Shown: positions 9,381-16,828 of the stretch, piece by piece
How the letters are laid out: each line of letters starts with the position of its first letter
Numbering within the stretch: position 1 is the first letter of the stretch
NCBI GenBank assembly: GCA_028716225.1
Contig: JAQUQE010000007.1
Coordinates: forward strand, 21,403 to 85,402
Direction: 5' to 3'
Source: Dehalococcoidales bacterium
GTDB taxonomy: Bacteria; Chloroflexota; Dehalococcoidia; Dehalococcoidales; UBA5760
DNA length: 64,000 bases
The notes under the pieces: model-generated
Databases searched by the model: none
What the model was told of the DNA's origin: nothing
Seen by the model: only the letters and a program-made list of their open reading frames with translations
Made by a program: the position numbers and the translations under genes

Positions 9381-9590
9381 TTAACAAAAGGGGATATGAG
9401 AAGAGGAAGTTACATGGAGCGGGTGAAGGGATTCGAACTTGGGAAGCAATTCCTGGGCACGATTCTTGTGAACTAGTTCACAAATTTTGTCTTCTAAATA
9501 CTCCGGTATCTTTCGCTTGCCTGATAGCATCATAGAGAGGTAGCTCTTACTGATGCCGAGTTCTTTGGCGAGTTCATTTTGTCGTTTCAT
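9381..9590 (-). CDS. XRE-family helix-turn-helix regulator, 3' end spans attachment site
   Basis: The protein has 69 residues with a short lambda-repressor-type HTH in residues 1-45 (NELAKELGISKSYLSMMLSGKRKIP). ATG at 9590 follows AAAGGA by 9 bases. Its last ~20 codons run through the attachment site (the PKFESLHPL segment is tRNA sequence read as protein) and finish in chromosomal DNA. In the circular element the same frame would instead continue into the other end and stop after PLQVLHTKQL, just upstream of the integrase body. The natural C-terminus is therefore the circular one. Likely controls the element's genes; the neighbouring palindromes are candidate operators. Confidence 0.75.
   Translation of the reverse strand: MKRQNELAKELGISKSYLSMMLSGKRKIPEYLEDKICELVHKNRAQELLPKFESLHPLHVTSSSHIPFC
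9415..9438 (-). repeat. distal attachment site (partial tRNA-Gly copy)
   Basis: Exact copy of the last 24 bases of the tRNA-Gly gene. The next 11 bases (9439-9449) match the anticodon arm of the same tRNA after a 14-base gap, so the element's attP carries a longer, deleted tRNA fragment. Confidence 0.85.
9467..9482. promoter_or_regulatory. palindrome near left end of element
   Basis: TGTGAACTAGTTCACA is a perfect 16-bp palindrome 28 bases inside the left attachment repeat. A near-identical 15-bp palindrome (TGTGAACAGTTCACA) lies 20 bases inside the right repeat. In the circle they would flank the crossover core, so they may be integrase arm sites or XRE operators. Confidence 0.5.
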
Positions 9591-9863
9591 TTGTTTGCAT
9601 CCTTTTTAGCAGCAAATCAAACGTATAGTTGAAAATGTCACTATTGTTGGTTAAAGTAGATAAAGGGGTATCAACTAATATGATATTATCTACTAGATGG
9701 ACTCAATAGCTGCTTTAACTACTAGAGCAATTATCCAGCCCCCGAAGACTAACTGAATAAGTTTTGCCATACAGCATACTCCTGATATAATATTATTTTT
9801 AGTTGGTAATTTAGCTATATTATCTAGTATTTTAATATATTTTTAGTTGGTTGTCAAGGTATT
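9591..9863. promoter_or_regulatory. AT-rich control or origin-like region of the element
   Basis: About 270 bases without a gene. It contains an inverted repeat AGTAGATAA (9655-9663) / TTATCTACT (9686-9694) and short direct repeats of TTTTTAGTTGG near 9795 and 9838, with a related TTGTTGGTTAAA near 9644. This would suit the XRE promoter with operators, or an iteron-like origin for the RepA-like protein; the assignment is inference. Confidence 0.4.
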
Positions 9864-10025
9864 ATGCCAGTATGTCCATATTGCTATAGTCGTGATTTGA
9901 TTAAGTTCGGGAAATACCGCTACGGAAGTAGGGTATTACAGAGATGGCGCTGTTCGGCATGTGGGGGTATTACGGCTTACCCTCTGAAACGAAGGCCCCC
10001 ACAGAGACGGAAACGTACGAACTAA
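9864..10025 (+). CDS. 53-residue zinc-ribbon protein
   Basis: ATG at 9864 with AAGG just upstream opens a 53-residue frame. It begins MPVCPYC and has a second pair, CSACGG, at about residue 33, then a basic tail (RRPPQRRKR). The CxxC-x24-CxxC spacing and the WRC between them resemble the N-terminal zinc ribbon of IS1/IS1595-type transposases, but no transposase domain follows. Probably a small nucleic-acid-binding protein of the element. It is missed by usual length cut-offs. Confidence 0.6.
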   Translation: MPVCPYCYSRDLIKFGKYRYGSRVLQRWRCSACGGITAYPLKRRPPQRRKRTN

Positions 10026-10077
10026 GCGATGGTAGATAGCTAAGGTAAAGTAGTCGGCTATAAATAGTACCGGTTAT

Positions 10078-10635
10078 TTACCATTCCTTACACACAGGAC
10101 AGGTACCTTTGAATGTCTTCCTTTCAGCCAGCATCCTCAATGTGTTAATTAGCTTACCGGGATATTTATTTAACAAATCATAGTAATCCTGCTCTGGTGG
10201 AAACTCAGCCATTAAGTGCTCGGCAAAGCAATCAAACATGTGCCAAGTGCTGTACTTACCACATACATAATCGATATTGCCTTCGATTCTACCAGTGAGT
10301 TGGTTACGAGTTAGTTCGTAATAACCCAAATCAGGACTATTAATACCATATGTACTATCAGATTGCTCACTATCCCCGCGCACTATTACCTTACCTACAT
10401 CTTCCTCTAAGAGTATGTTGGCTATGTCCGTCATCTGGGCAAAGTGCTCATCAAGGTTGCGAAGATAACGGACATTCTGATTCTGAAGCCACCGTCTGAT
10501 AGTCCGCTCATCCATAGGTACTTGGTCAGCACCGTACTCATCCGATAGTGCATCAATGACGTTAGCTGCTGACCTACAGGTTGGCGCTATCTCTATCGCA
10601 CGTTTCCTCACTGCTGCTGGATATTTAATAGGCAT
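10078..10635 (-). CDS. HTH protein with C-terminal CxxC, element regulator or replication factor
   Basis: A 185-residue protein. Residues 1-55 look like a homeodomain-like HTH (YPAAVRKRAIEIA, then DERTIRRWLQ); the middle is uncharacterised; the end carries GTCPVCKEW, a potential zinc half-site. The order (HTH, helical middle, terminal CxxC) is the same as in the 273-residue protein at 39819-40640 in the second recombinase region, so this architecture recurs in mobile DNA of this genome. It is transcribed away from the RepA-like gene. Function not recognised. Confidence 0.6.
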   Translation of the reverse strand: MPIKYPAAVRKRAIEIAPTCRSAANVIDALSDEYGADQVPMDERTIRRWLQNQNVRYLRNLDEHFAQMTDIANILLEEDVGKVIVRGDSEQSDSTYGINSPDLGYYELTRNQLTGRIEGNIDYVCGKYSTWHMFDCFAEHLMAEFPPEQDYYDLLNKYPGKLINTLRMLAERKTFKGTCPVCKEW

Positions 10636-10737
10636 AGCTATTGTCCGCCTTAATGTCCGTTTGTTGTATCGAATGTCTGTCTGTCTACCAGTATTATAGA
10701 ACTAAAACTTTGAATATTTGAAATATGGAGGTGTCTT

Positions 10738-11736
10738 ATGAACTTACAAAGTGACAACAAGTCTTCACAAATTAAATCAGGCTATGACCTAGTTAATACT
10801 CCAGTACCTGACATCCCTTACCGAATACTGGGGTTACTACGGTCGAATGGCGGTAGGTTGTCTATTACTGCTCAGTACAAGAGTGAGAAATCATTACTCG
10901 CTCATGACCTAGCACTTAGAGTAGCAGCAGGTGAGGATTGGCTTGGATTCAAGACCAGTCAAGGTAAGGTTCTATATGTGAATCTCGAGATATCAGAGGA
11001 AAAGTTTCAAGAACGCACTCAGGATTTTCATGCTGAAGGAAATTACAGCCAATTAGCATTGAGTAGCTTCATGGCAATTACTATTTTGGACAAGAATCTC
11101 TGCCTTGATATAAGTGAAATAGTAATCCAGGAAGTACTAAATACCAGTTTGGGGAATGGGTTCAAAATTGACCTTCTAATTCTAGACCCCAGGGCTAGAA
11201 TAGTTGCAGGCAGCGAAAATGAAGAAACCGTTATTAAACATCTTTGTGACAACATAGATAAGCTACTAGCGAATAATCATGGTCTATCAGTTGTTATTGT
11301 AACTCACATGGGTAAAGACCCTACTAGAGGAGCAATTGGCCACTCGCGTTTTTCTGGCTGGCTGGATACAGAGATAACAGTTGTTAAGAGTGATAAAATG
11401 ATCTCTAAGAAGGAACTACACATAGTAGGTCGGGATATAGAAAGGGTAATAATACCACTTGACTTTAACTACCCACTGCATAGGGTATCTCCTATTGAAC
11501 GTATGGCTAGAGAATCAAAGGTTGAAGCAGCCAAGAAATTTATTATCGGACACTTGCAGAATGGGCCTCTAGATGAACAACGAATCAGAACTGAGGCTAA
11601 GGGAAATAATATTACTGATTATGCCTTTCACTCCGCAATACGCGAACTGAAGGATGAAAACAGAATTCAGGCTGTTCCCGCTGGTGGCCAAGGGAATAGA
11701 AAGCTATTAAAATTGGCCGATAAAGTTGTTGACTAA
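10738..11736 (+). CDS. RepA-like / RecA-fold ATPase with degenerate Walker A
   Basis: The 332-residue protein has an AAA_25/RepA-helicase layout. Residues 40-60 (AQYKSEKSLLAHDLALRVAAG) occupy the Walker A position but with SEKS instead of SGKS/T. Then come GKVLYVNLE, a Walker B strand (DLLILDPRA) and VVIVTHMGK. A winged-helix-like C-terminus covers about 265-325 (AKKFIIGHLQNGPLDEQRIRTEA). The family includes plasmid replication helicases and phage-type primase-helicase loaders, so a role in element replication is likely. ATG at 10738 follows GGAGGTG. Confidence 0.72.
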   Translation: MNLQSDNKSSQIKSGYDLVNTPVPDIPYRILGLLRSNGGRLSITAQYKSEKSLLAHDLALRVAAGEDWLGFKTSQGKVLYVNLEISEEKFQERTQDFHAEGNYSQLALSSFMAITILDKNLCLDISEIVIQEVLNTSLGNGFKIDLLILDPRARIVAGSENEETVIKHLCDNIDKLLANNHGLSVVIVTHMGKDPTRGAIGHSRFSGWLDTEITVVKSDKMISKKELHIVGRDIERVIIPLDFNYPLHRVSPIERMARESKVEAAKKFIIGHLQNGPLDEQRIRTEAKGNNITDYAFHSAIRELKDENRIQAVPAGGQGNRKLLKLADKVVD

Positions 11737-11841
11737 AATATGAATATATACCCATAGAAGTCATAACTTCGATATTTTGAATTTTTGACATTTTTTATGA
11801 GGGTTATATAATAACAAGGCTTCTGGTCACTTATTAAAACC

Positions 11842-12198
11842 TCAACGGAACCAGCGTTCAAATACAATAGTGGCCTTTGGGTATACTTGGTATGGCGTAA
11901 TTATCTGACACGAGAGGCTCTTTCCTATCAAAACCTCAGAAATATCAGTATCAGTTGATGAGCTACTAGATGACCCTTCCAATTTTCCGATTTTCCTTTG
12001 CAGATTATCTATTTCCCATTCGGCTATACTAAGGTTTGCTTCTAATGCTGAAATACGCTGTTCCATTGCCGATTGCGTCTGGACGATTCTGTCTGAGGAT
12101 TCTGTCTGAGGGGGCGGTTTCTGGTTACAGCTAATGAGTAACCCGGGGATCAATAACAATGAGAGTCCAATCATAATTAGGGTGATTCTTAATTTCAT
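11842..12198 (-). CDS. small lipoprotein with coiled coil
   Basis: The 118-residue product has a lipoprotein signal ending LLISC (lipid Cys at about 24). A proline-rich spacer, a coiled coil (about 45-80), a serine run (about residue 81) and a short C-terminal domain follow. ATG at 12198 is preferred because GGAGGG lies 5 bases upstream, although the frame is open 12 codons earlier. Likely tethered outside the membrane. Lipoproteins on phage-like elements sometimes block superinfection; that role here is only a guess. Confidence 0.68.
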   Translation of the reverse strand: MKLRITLIMIGLSLLLIPGLLISCNQKPPPQTESSDRIVQTQSAMEQRISALEANLSIAEWEIDNLQRKIGKLEGSSSSSSTDTDISEVLIGKSLSCQIITPYQVYPKATIVFERWFR

Positions 12199-12622
12199 AT
12201 TTACCCTCCAAGTAGATGTTTTATTAGTACCCACTTACTTCCTGGGTATCGAATAGACTACATTCAAAATTGTTGATATGGTGAACAGATATCCTAAAGC
12301 TATGTATAGATTTTGTCAATACGGTAGACGGTATCTGTCATCTTATTTACAGGTAATTAAACAAGGTGACGACTGCAGTTGTATTACCAGGCATTGACTA
12401 CCAACCAAGCATGATTCGGTTTGGTTAAGGGTTGTTCAAATAGGTTCAATAATAGCTTTGGCATGTGGAGAATAGATGAAGAAACACGATTATCAGTTGA
12501 TTCTGTCAATAAGGCCAATTTAATCATAGGATATGTAAGGGTGGGGTGGTGCTGGGTGGAATGTAAACTTCACAGCATGGTATTGATTATCCCTAGTCTT
12601 CAGTGTTAGCATTCACCTTAGC
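12199..12622. other. intergenic region inside the element
   Basis: About 420 bases between divergent genes. One 62-codon frame (12421-12609, TTG start) has no ribosome binding site or recognisable content. It should hold promoters for the lipoprotein and the membrane protein. Confidence 0.5.
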
Positions 12623-13660
12623 ATGTTTAGATTACTTTTCATGCCTGCAATCGTTGGTATTATTACGGGGATAGTTGCTAGCTCATGGCTTTGGGGTATA
12701 GTTGGCTTTTTTGCTACCCTAGGTATTGTTGTCGGCATAGGTAGCAGAATATATAGAAGGTCCACTAAGAGCGGTGTAGGGCCGGATAGAAATACAGAAA
12801 AATTTTTGAATAAGCTAGAAGAGATTGGCACCTACAAGAATGAACTACCTTTTCATTTACGAGGATGGTGCAATGCGTTAGGTCTATATGTTCAATTACA
12901 GACTGCAGGAGGAATGAAAAGATTACAGGCTGGTGAAGAGAAGAATACTAAGGTGGATGCTAGAACCCAATGGGAAGAGCCTGACAAATGGATAGTCACG
13001 AAATACAAACGCGGTAGCTGGGAAAGATCGATAGAACCGACTCTGGAAATTGCATCCTTCTTGCATAACAGTAATTTAGAGGAAGTAGACGTATCGAAGC
13101 TAAAACAAGCGATAACCCAGTACGAGTTTTCAGGTAATATTGCATCCCTACAGACTTTAAATGATGTCAGTACAAACAATGCCGAGAAAGTATCAGCCGC
13201 AGAAGAAATCGAGCCAACTTTTGAGCAACCTTGCATTGACCCTCTACTAGATAAAATGGTTAAAGAAGTTGCTCGTCTTGCTAAAAAGTATGATGCGGAA
13301 CTTGAGCGGTTATGGTACTCTACGACTCCAGGTGAATGTGCTAATCTAATGATTGTTTTTCTTGATGAGTTAAGGCATAACTGGCCAAGAGAATATCCGC
13401 AACTAAATCCAGAAAGAGTTCCTGATTGGATATCTAGTAATCTAAGGGAGGGGATTACAGCCGCTTATAAAGCAGGTTATATGAGGGGAAAAGGTTGGAT
13501 ATCACAAGAGCAAATAGTAGATTATACTCTCTATTTAGGCGATAAACTAGCAGGCGACTTAAAGCATGTTTTTCCGCAAGTAGAATCAGATGCCAATGCT
13601 TTTGCAAGTGGATATGTTGCCGTTTCGGTGCAAGGTCATCTGCAATCTAACAAGATGTGA
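12623..13660 (+). CDS. membrane-anchored protein of the element, function unknown
   Basis: The 345-residue product has two closely spaced hydrophobic helices at the N-terminus (about 3-20 and 23-43), then a long soluble part with charged helices (residues 60-345). No known catalytic motif. The N-terminal anchor points to a cytoplasmic-side domain tethered to the membrane. Codon use and low G+C match the rest of the element. Confidence 0.6.
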   Translation: MFRLLFMPAIVGIITGIVASSWLWGIVGFFATLGIVVGIGSRIYRRSTKSGVGPDRNTEKFLNKLEEIGTYKNELPFHLRGWCNALGLYVQLQTAGGMKRLQAGEEKNTKVDARTQWEEPDKWIVTKYKRGSWERSIEPTLEIASFLHNSNLEEVDVSKLKQAITQYEFSGNIASLQTLNDVSTNNAEKVSAAEEIEPTFEQPCIDPLLDKMVKEVARLAKKYDAELERLWYSTTPGECANLMIVFLDELRHNWPREYPQLNPERVPDWISSNLREGITAAYKAGYMRGKGWISQEQIVDYTLYLGDKLAGDLKHVFPQVESDANAFASGYVAVSVQGHLQSNKM

Positions 13661-13819
13661 AATATTCTAAAGGATTATGAAGTCCACAACTACTGTATTG
13701 TCTAAGGTTATTTTGAAGTGTTACTATTCACCATAGTTCAGTAGATACATGAAGACATTAAAACTGTTTTTGGGGTGTTTATAACAGAACAGACTACAGT
13801 CACTTTGAAAGGATAGGCT

Positions 13820-14257
13820 ATGCCGGGGATATTTAAGTATAAATGCAGCAATTGCAGTTTTGCTCTTCAAACAGGGTGGGGATATTACTTTTATGTAGAA
13901 AACGATAAAGGTGAAAGAATACCTTGCTATCATCCCGCAGAACGATGGTGTGTCGCTGAAGTATTAGGTAAAAAGGCATCCCTCAAGTTGATAAGAGAAC
14001 GGACGGGATTCAATTCTTTCTGCCTTTGTCTTGATTGTCTGCATCAGTTCAAAGCAGATTTAGGTGAGGTCGGTTGGAGTCCATACGAATCCAGTTTTCG
14101 GGGACACATAGCTAGAATTAAACAAGAGAAAGACAAGCGGGAATGCCCCAGCTGCTATTCTAAGAATGTAAAGACAGAACTGGAGATGGTCGGGGAAAAT
14201 TGCCCCAAGTGTAAAACAGGTGTAATTAAAGAAAAATGGACAGGTAATATGTCTTAA
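13820..14257 (+). CDS. zinc-ribbon protein of the element
   Basis: The 145-residue product has four cysteine pairs: CSNC near the N-terminus, CLCLDC in the middle, CPSC and CPKC near the end, the last two forming a rubredoxin-like ribbon. A start at 13820 is preceded by GAAAGGATAG. Probably DNA/RNA binding or structural. Not assigned to a family. Confidence 0.62.
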   Translation: MPGIFKYKCSNCSFALQTGWGYYFYVENDKGERIPCYHPAERWCVAEVLGKKASLKLIRERTGFNSFCLCLDCLHQFKADLGEVGWSPYESSFRGHIARIKQEKDKRECPSCYSKNVKTELEMVGENCPKCKTGVIKEKWTGNMS

Positions 14258-14378
14258 GATATCGGAAAGCATTATTGATATATGAGGATATTCATCCGAA
14301 AATATAAGTAGAATGCTCCGCTATTAATGTAAGATTGTAGACTTTTTAAGTATTGATAACAAAGGGGATAGTTGCCAA

Positions 14379-14996
14379 GTGGTTTCTATGAAGCGTATTT
14401 TTATTGCTATATTGGTCATTTGCGGCGTACTGTTCATCTATTCAATCGTGTCATATTCTAGGGAAACCCTCATAGATCAGGAAGCCGTTAAGTCCATTTA
14501 TGGTTATATCGAAAAATGGGATTCTCTTCTTTCTTTACTAGCGACTGTTATTCTGGCATTCGCTGCCTTTTGGGTAATTTCTGATACTAGGCACTTCAGG
14601 TATCTTGATGATAAAACAAAAGCAATTTCTGACCTTAACGAGTGGACGGCAACAGTAATAAGACATTTAAGTATACCTATGCGTCAAGCTAATGATAATC
14701 TTCAATTAAAGAAGCACTTGTTGGATTCTAGGGCTGAACTGGTCAACAGCGTGGCTACTAGCATTAGTGTTTTTGAAGTAGCACGTAGGCTAACGGATAA
14801 TCTCGACACTCAGACACGATTGGAAATCAATAAGGCGATAGGTAAAGCAGATACAGAATTAAGAGATTACATAGACAAACTGTTCCGTTTCGATATAAAT
14901 ACTGCTACTCTAAAAGATATCGATCAATTTACAGATAATGTAATAAGCCTTACAGATACTCTGAGACAGCTATTAGAAGTAAGCTCCAAAATATAA
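14379..14996 (+). CDS. two-helix membrane protein of the element
   Basis: The 205-residue product has membrane helices at about 6-25 and 50-70 and a helical cytoplasmic part. GTG at 14379 is supported by AAAGGGG 11 bases upstream; an ATG three codons later is further from it. Function unknown. Confidence 0.58.
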   Translation: MVSMKRIFIAILVICGVLFIYSIVSYSRETLIDQEAVKSIYGYIEKWDSLLSLLATVILAFAAFWVISDTRHFRYLDDKTKAISDLNEWTATVIRHLSIPMRQANDNLQLKKHLLDSRAELVNSVATSISVFEVARRLTDNLDTQTRLEINKAIGKADTELRDYIDKLFRFDINTATLKDIDQFTDNVISLTDTLRQLLEVSSKI

Positions 14997-15274
14997 ACAA
15001 AGGTTTAATAAATATTCCCGAAAATCAGCGAATGTAACAAATTTAATAACCACTGGACGAAAACAAAGATTTTACAGTCCCTTGCTGGACAATCTTATAT
15101 TACTCTACTAACATACGATGTACTATTGTCTAGTAATAACTATTGCTAATACTCACATCGAATATCGGTACTGAAAAATTTGCGACCGACCCTTCTGTAA
15201 TAACATAGCATGGATAAAAGAGCATACCGTACCCCCTAGTAGGGGATTAGCTAACTTGACATAACTGCTAGCCG

Positions 15275-16159
15275 CTATGTTTTGGAATTAGCCGCCTTGT
15301 ATAGACTCAAAGCATCATCAAAGGTCAGGCTTGCTGCATAGTGGCTAACCATAGCCGGAGTCTCCCAGCCACCTAGGGCCTGTATTACCCTATTGGATAG
15401 GCCACTCTTAACATTGTGAACGCAGAAGCCTCTTCTGAAGCTATGTGCATTACAATGAATGCCTGTAGCTTGACCTAATCTTTGAAGCATTGTCGCTATT
15501 CCTCTTGCTGTTATTTCTAAAGTATCATGTTTGGAGAACCATTCTTTTACAATGCTGTTACCAGCCAGAGCCTTGCGATAGCGATTACCTTTACCTAAGA
15601 CAATTACAATTCCTTCATCCCAATAGAAGTCTTTGGCTTTTATATTAGCAATTTCTGATAGCCTCATTCCTGAATACCATAATAGATTAAGGATAATCCT
15701 GTCTTTTTCAGTTAGTGCGTGGCTTACAAGTATAGCTAATTGTTCCTTGCTTATAGCTGGTAATAGCTTCTTTTGTCTTCTTGGCGGTAGTACTTTCTCA
15801 ATAGGATTAGAGGAAAGCTGATCAGTGTGGTATAGCCATCTACAAAGAGTTTTAATGACACGGTAATAGTTGTGTTTGCCATTCCTACAAGTAAGGCTAT
15901 CTAGATAAGATTGGATACCTTCAGGGGTTAAAGGATAGCCAATGAAATTATCTAAGGCGAATTGGTATAGCGTTATAGTTCTTGGATTTGTACCAGACGC
16001 TCTAGATTTAATGAAGTTATCCAGTTGAGATTTTGCGAACTTTTTTGTGAACAGTTCACAACTGTTTTGTGTGTAAAACTTGGAGCGGGTGAAGGGATTC
16101 GAACCCTCGACGTCTTGCTTGGGAAGCAAGCACTCTACCGCTGAGTTACACCCGCTCAC
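15275..16159 (-). CDS. tyrosine recombinase (integrase) of the tRNA-Gly element
   Basis: A phage-type integrase. The core-binding domain (about residues 40-115) is followed by a catalytic domain with the Arg in SGMRLSEI, the HSFR box, a GGW in place of LGH, and the nucleophile Tyr in SHYAA. The first ~26 codons of this frame are the tRNA-Gly gene itself, and the only standard starts in the integrated state are inside or just before the tRNA (GTG 16159, TTG 16129), so the native N-terminus is unclear. In the circular form the frame would continue across attP to a GTG inside the XRE gene. Because it is downstream of the tRNA on the same strand, tRNA read-through could express it. Confidence 0.85.
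   Translation of the reverse strand: MSGCNSAVECLLPKQDVEGSNPFTRSKFYTQNSCELFTKKFAKSQLDNFIKSRASGTNPRTITLYQFALDNFIGYPLTPEGIQSYLDSLTCRNGKHNYYRVIKTLCRWLYHTDQLSSNPIEKVLPPRRQKKLLPAISKEQLAILVSHALTEKDRIILNLLWYSGMRLSEIANIKAKDFYWDEGIVIVLGKGNRYRKALAGNSIVKEWFSKHDTLEITARGIATMLQRLGQATGIHCNAHSFRRGFCVHNVKSGLSNRVIQALGGWETPAMVSHYAASLTFDDALSLYKAANSKT
16046..16060. promoter_or_regulatory. palindrome near right end of element
   Basis: TGTGAACAGTTCACA, partner of the palindrome at 9467-9482. It overlaps the start of the integrase reading frame. Confidence 0.5.
16081..16155 (-). tRNA. tRNA-Gly(CCC)
   Basis: Complete cloverleaf on the minus strand. The 7-bp acceptor is GCGGGTG / CACCCGC. The D arm is CTCAGCGGTAGAG. 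The anticodon stem CTTGC/GCAAG encloses TTCCCAA, so the anticodon is CCC. The T arm GAGGGTTCGAATCCCTT is followed by an encoded CCA. Its 3' half is the integration target of the element to the left. Confidence 0.95.
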
Positions 16160-16370
16160 AGGTACACAGCGTTCACAGTTCAGTTACGGAAAGAGTTTAT
16201 CATATCGAGGTTGGCAGGGACAAGCCCGGGACAATTACCGGCTGTCGATAGCGGGCAACCTTGACATAATTTTTACTACTGCCGGTGCGTGAGATAAAAA
16301 GATCCTGCACCTGTTACGGCACAGCGTGATAGGAGTCGGTTAAGGTAGCCTGAAGCTCTACAGGGCGTAA

Positions 16371-16550
16371 CTATTCCGAGTCGCTTGGATCTAAATCAAT
16401 AATAGGTGCGTTCTTATATATTATCTTCATGCAGTTCCAACACTGCCAGCCATCCTCATGGGTCACGATATATTTACTCTCATAACACTTGGGACATACC
16501 GTGGGTGGCTTGGGTAGATTTGTTTTTTTCAGTAGCGTGTCAGTTGTCAT
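16371..16550 (-). CDS. small zinc-ribbon protein
   Basis: The roughly 59-residue protein (69 if the upstream GTG at 16580 is used) has CPKC and CWNC pairs 17 residues apart, a classic zinc ribbon with HEDGWQCW between, and an acidic C-terminus. The start is uncertain: ATG 16550 lies 15 bases after GGGAGG, while GTG 16580 has no binding site. A long nested hairpin lies just upstream (16588-16633). Function unknown. Confidence 0.6.
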   Translation of the reverse strand: MTTDTLLKKTNLPKPPTVCPKCYESKYIVTHEDGWQCWNCMKIIYKNAPIIDLDPSDSE

Positions 16551-16587
16551 TTTACAGTTGTGAAACCTCCCGTTAATCACACAAAAA

Positions 16588-16633
16588 TAGAGCGTAACGA
16601 GTTACCTCCCGATAACTAGTCCATTACGCTCTA
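16588..16633 (-). promoter_or_regulatory. nested hairpin upstream of zinc-ribbon gene
   Basis: TAGAGCGTAA (16588-16597) pairs perfectly with TTACGCTCTA (16624-16633), and inside it AGTTA (16600-16604) pairs with TAACT (16613-16617) around a CCTCCCGA loop. On the minus strand the loop reads TCGGGAGG, a Shine-Dalgarno-like sequence, and the same ACCTCCCG motif recurs at 16565-16572. No U-run follows, so this looks like a leader structure rather than a terminator. Confidence 0.5.
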
Positions 16634-16828
16634 AGATATTATATGTCTATATAAGCTCGGTGCTAATTCTCGTGGAAACCAAATAGGGATTATAACCCTT
16701 TCCCAATTAATTGTCAATATCCAAAATGCGGGGGGTGACGGGAAAGACCTTTAGAGTGTATCATATTATAGAGCATTTGCTTGTACCTGTGGGCCTTGCG
16801 TTATTAAGAGATAGAGGAGGGCCGGGTA

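Larger units (their letters stand above)
9415..16104. mobile_element. integrated element in the 3' end of tRNA-Gly(CCC)
   Basis: A 24-bp sequence equal to the tRNA-Gly 3' end (T arm, acceptor, CCA) is present at 9415-9438 and again inside the intact tRNA at 16081-16104. Between them lie 6.7 kb of AT-rich DNA with an integrase next to the tRNA and an XRE regulator at the other end. This is the classic layout of tRNA integration, with the intact tRNA kept at the integrase-proximal junction. Contents: XRE regulator, zinc-ribbon peptide, HTH/CxxC protein, RepA-like ATPase, lipoprotein, two membrane proteins, a zinc-ribbon protein and the integrase. No capsid, packaging or conjugation genes are visible, so it looks like an integrated plasmid or satellite. 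Confidence 0.85.

Noticed and set aside
9359..9535. 58-codon plus-strand frame with AAGGAG and a promoter-like sequence, running across the left attachment site
   Set aside because: It lies antisense to the XRE gene, reads tRNA-derived sequence as codons, and has no recognisable content; probably a by-product of the junction.
12421..12609. 62-codon frame in the element's intergenic region
   Set aside because: TTG start with no ribosome binding site, and composition like non-coding DNA.
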